A stretch of 7,385 bases of DNA from Nitrospina sp. (lineage in GTDB: Bacteria; Nitrospinota; Nitrospinia; Nitrospinales; VA-1): assembly GCA_003545625.1 (NCBI GenBank), contig DODH01000092.1:2632-10016 (forward strand), written 5' to 3'. The notes beneath the pieces are model-generated. The model worked only from the letters and a program-made list of their open reading frames with translations. It was not told the origin of the DNA and made no database searches. Of the stretch, positions 6,547 to 7,385 are shown one piece after another. Both the position numbers and the translations under genes were made by a program. Each line of letters opens with the position of its first letter. Positions within the stretch are counted from its first letter, which is position 1.

Positions 6547-7368
6547 ATGAAAAATATTTTTAATACCCTGACGGGTTTGATGATGGTTCTTTTTTTATCG
6601 TCATGCGCCCTGCAAAAAAAAACTTTTGAAAATATGGCCTTCATTCCCGAAGGATCATTCACCATGGGTTTTGAAATAGAGAATGATAACGAATGGGGAG
6701 ATATGGATGAAGACCCGGTTCATGAAGTCACCCTCAATGCTTACTGGATGGATAAATATGAGGTGACAAGTTTTGACTTCGCCGAGTTTCTCAATTTCCA
6801 TCAGGCCTCTGCCGGGCGGTTTATAGAAATCACCCCAAGCGTTACGGTTGAGCTGGTGGACGGAAAATATAAACCACGGGTTGGATTGGAGAACCTCCCT
6901 GTCAACCGGGTCTCCTGGTATGGTGCCGATGCCTATTGCCGATGGAAAAGCAAACGCTTGCCCACGGAAGCTGAATGGGAAAAAGCCGCGCGGGGAACCG
7001 ACCAGAGAATTTTTCCCTGGGGAAACGAATTTCCTGACAACAAGCGTGTGACTTTCCGGCGTAAATTTTCTGACCTGGGTTTCAAAGTAATGGAGCCTGT
7101 AAATAGCATGAGCCGGGGTGTTTCTCCTTACGGCATCCATCATATGGCGGGTAATGTCTGGGAATGGGTTGCCGATTGGTTTGACGGTGGAACCTATGAA
7201 GACTCTGAACAAAAAAACCCGCAAGGGCCTGAAACCGGAATCAGCAAGATTCTAAGGGGGGGCAACTGGTATTACAAGGCCTACTATATGAGAACTACCT
7301 ACCGCTTTAACGAACGGCCCGATCAGTTTAATATCTGGCAAGGCTTCCGCTGCGCCCGCCGCCACTAG
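6547..7368 (+). CDS. SUMF1/FGE-fold lipoprotein lacking the catalytic cysteine pair
   Basis: A 273-residue protein with a lipoprotein signal peptide: MKN, a hydrophobic stretch, then lipobox LSSC with C20 as the lipidated residue. The rest is a formylglycine-generating-enzyme-type (SUMF1) fold: MAFIPEGSFTMG (30-41), DKYEVT (69-74), PVNRVSWYGADAYC (118-131), RLPTEAEWEKAARG (137-150), FPWG (156-159), GNVWEWVADW (202-211), RGGNW (237-241) and final GFRC (266-269). True FGEs have two cysteines a few residues after RGG; here the positions appear to be Y243 and M248, so formylglycine formation is unlikely. It is probably a binding or structural member of the family in the periplasm or outer membrane. 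ATG 6547 was chosen over TTG at 6529 because it gives an ideal signal peptide; neither has a clear ribosome-binding site. Confidence 0.9.
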   Translation: MKNIFNTLTGLMMVLFLSSCALQKKTFENMAFIPEGSFTMGFEIENDNEWGDMDEDPVHEVTLNAYWMDKYEVTSFDFAEFLNFHQASAGRFIEITPSVTVELVDGKYKPRVGLENLPVNRVSWYGADAYCRWKSKRLPTEAEWEKAARGTDQRIFPWGNEFPDNKRVTFRRKFSDLGFKVMEPVNSMSRGVSPYGIHHMAGNVWEWVADWFDGGTYEDSEQKNPQGPETGISKILRGGNWYYKAYYMRTTYRFNERPDQFNIWQGFRCARRH

Positions 7369-7381
7369 GCGTGTGGCGGTG
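7357..7381 (+). terminator. Possible hairpin spanning the stop codon of the lipoprotein gene
   Basis: CCGCCAC (7359-7365) and GTGGCGG (7373-7379) are perfect inverted repeats with a seven-base loop that begins with the TAG stop codon. The stem can be extended by a G-U and a C-G pair. A terminator would need a run of T after it, but the window ends four bases later, so this remains a structure only. Confidence 0.35.
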
Positions 7382-7385
7382 ATAC

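Overview
The window is a gene-dense, single-strand stretch: eight genes, all on the + strand, with no gap longer than about 82 bases. Base composition is near the middle of the range, and the spacing is tight (one ATGA overlap, several gaps of 7 to 36 bases). The first six genes form a type IV pilus (T4P) motor, platform and sensor block. The order (PilT-type ATPase, second PilT/PilU-type ATPase, two small regulatory-looking proteins, PilC, PilS) resembles the pilB-pilT-pilC-pilS-pilR layout of Deltaproteobacteria and related Gram-negative phyla such as Nitrospinota. The lipoprotein signal at the end also fits a diderm bacterium. The phylum is inferred from gene order and protein style only, and species cannot be given.

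Layout. Bases 1-972 encode a PilT-like retraction ATPase whose N-terminus appears to lie outside the window. Bases 980-2152 encode a second, diverged PilT/PilU-like ATPase. Bases 2169-2828 encode a four-cysteine zinc-ribbon protein with a degenerate response-regulator receiver-like domain. It overlaps by four bases a stand-alone cyclic-nucleotide-binding protein (2825-3250) that has no DNA-binding domain. Then come PilC, the inner-membrane platform protein (3263-4462), and a PilS-like six-helix membrane histidine kinase (4499-6199). The expected PilR regulator does not follow within the window. Instead there is a tiny dual-CDGSH iron-sulfur protein (6228-6464) and a SUMF1/FGE-fold lipoprotein without the catalytic cysteine pair (6547-7368).

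How the genes may work together. The two ATPases would power pilus retraction through PilC, and PilS would sense pilin or membrane state to control pilin transcription. The most interesting part is the two-gene insert between the ATPases and PilC. One protein looks like a zinc-ribbon pseudo-receiver; the other keeps the residues expected for cAMP binding but has no output domain. Their tight coupling to motor genes suggests a post-translational, second-messenger-responsive control of the T4P machine. That is an inference and not a demonstrated system. The last two genes look functionally separate and may be a different transcription unit, although no convincing promoter or terminator is visible between them and pilS.
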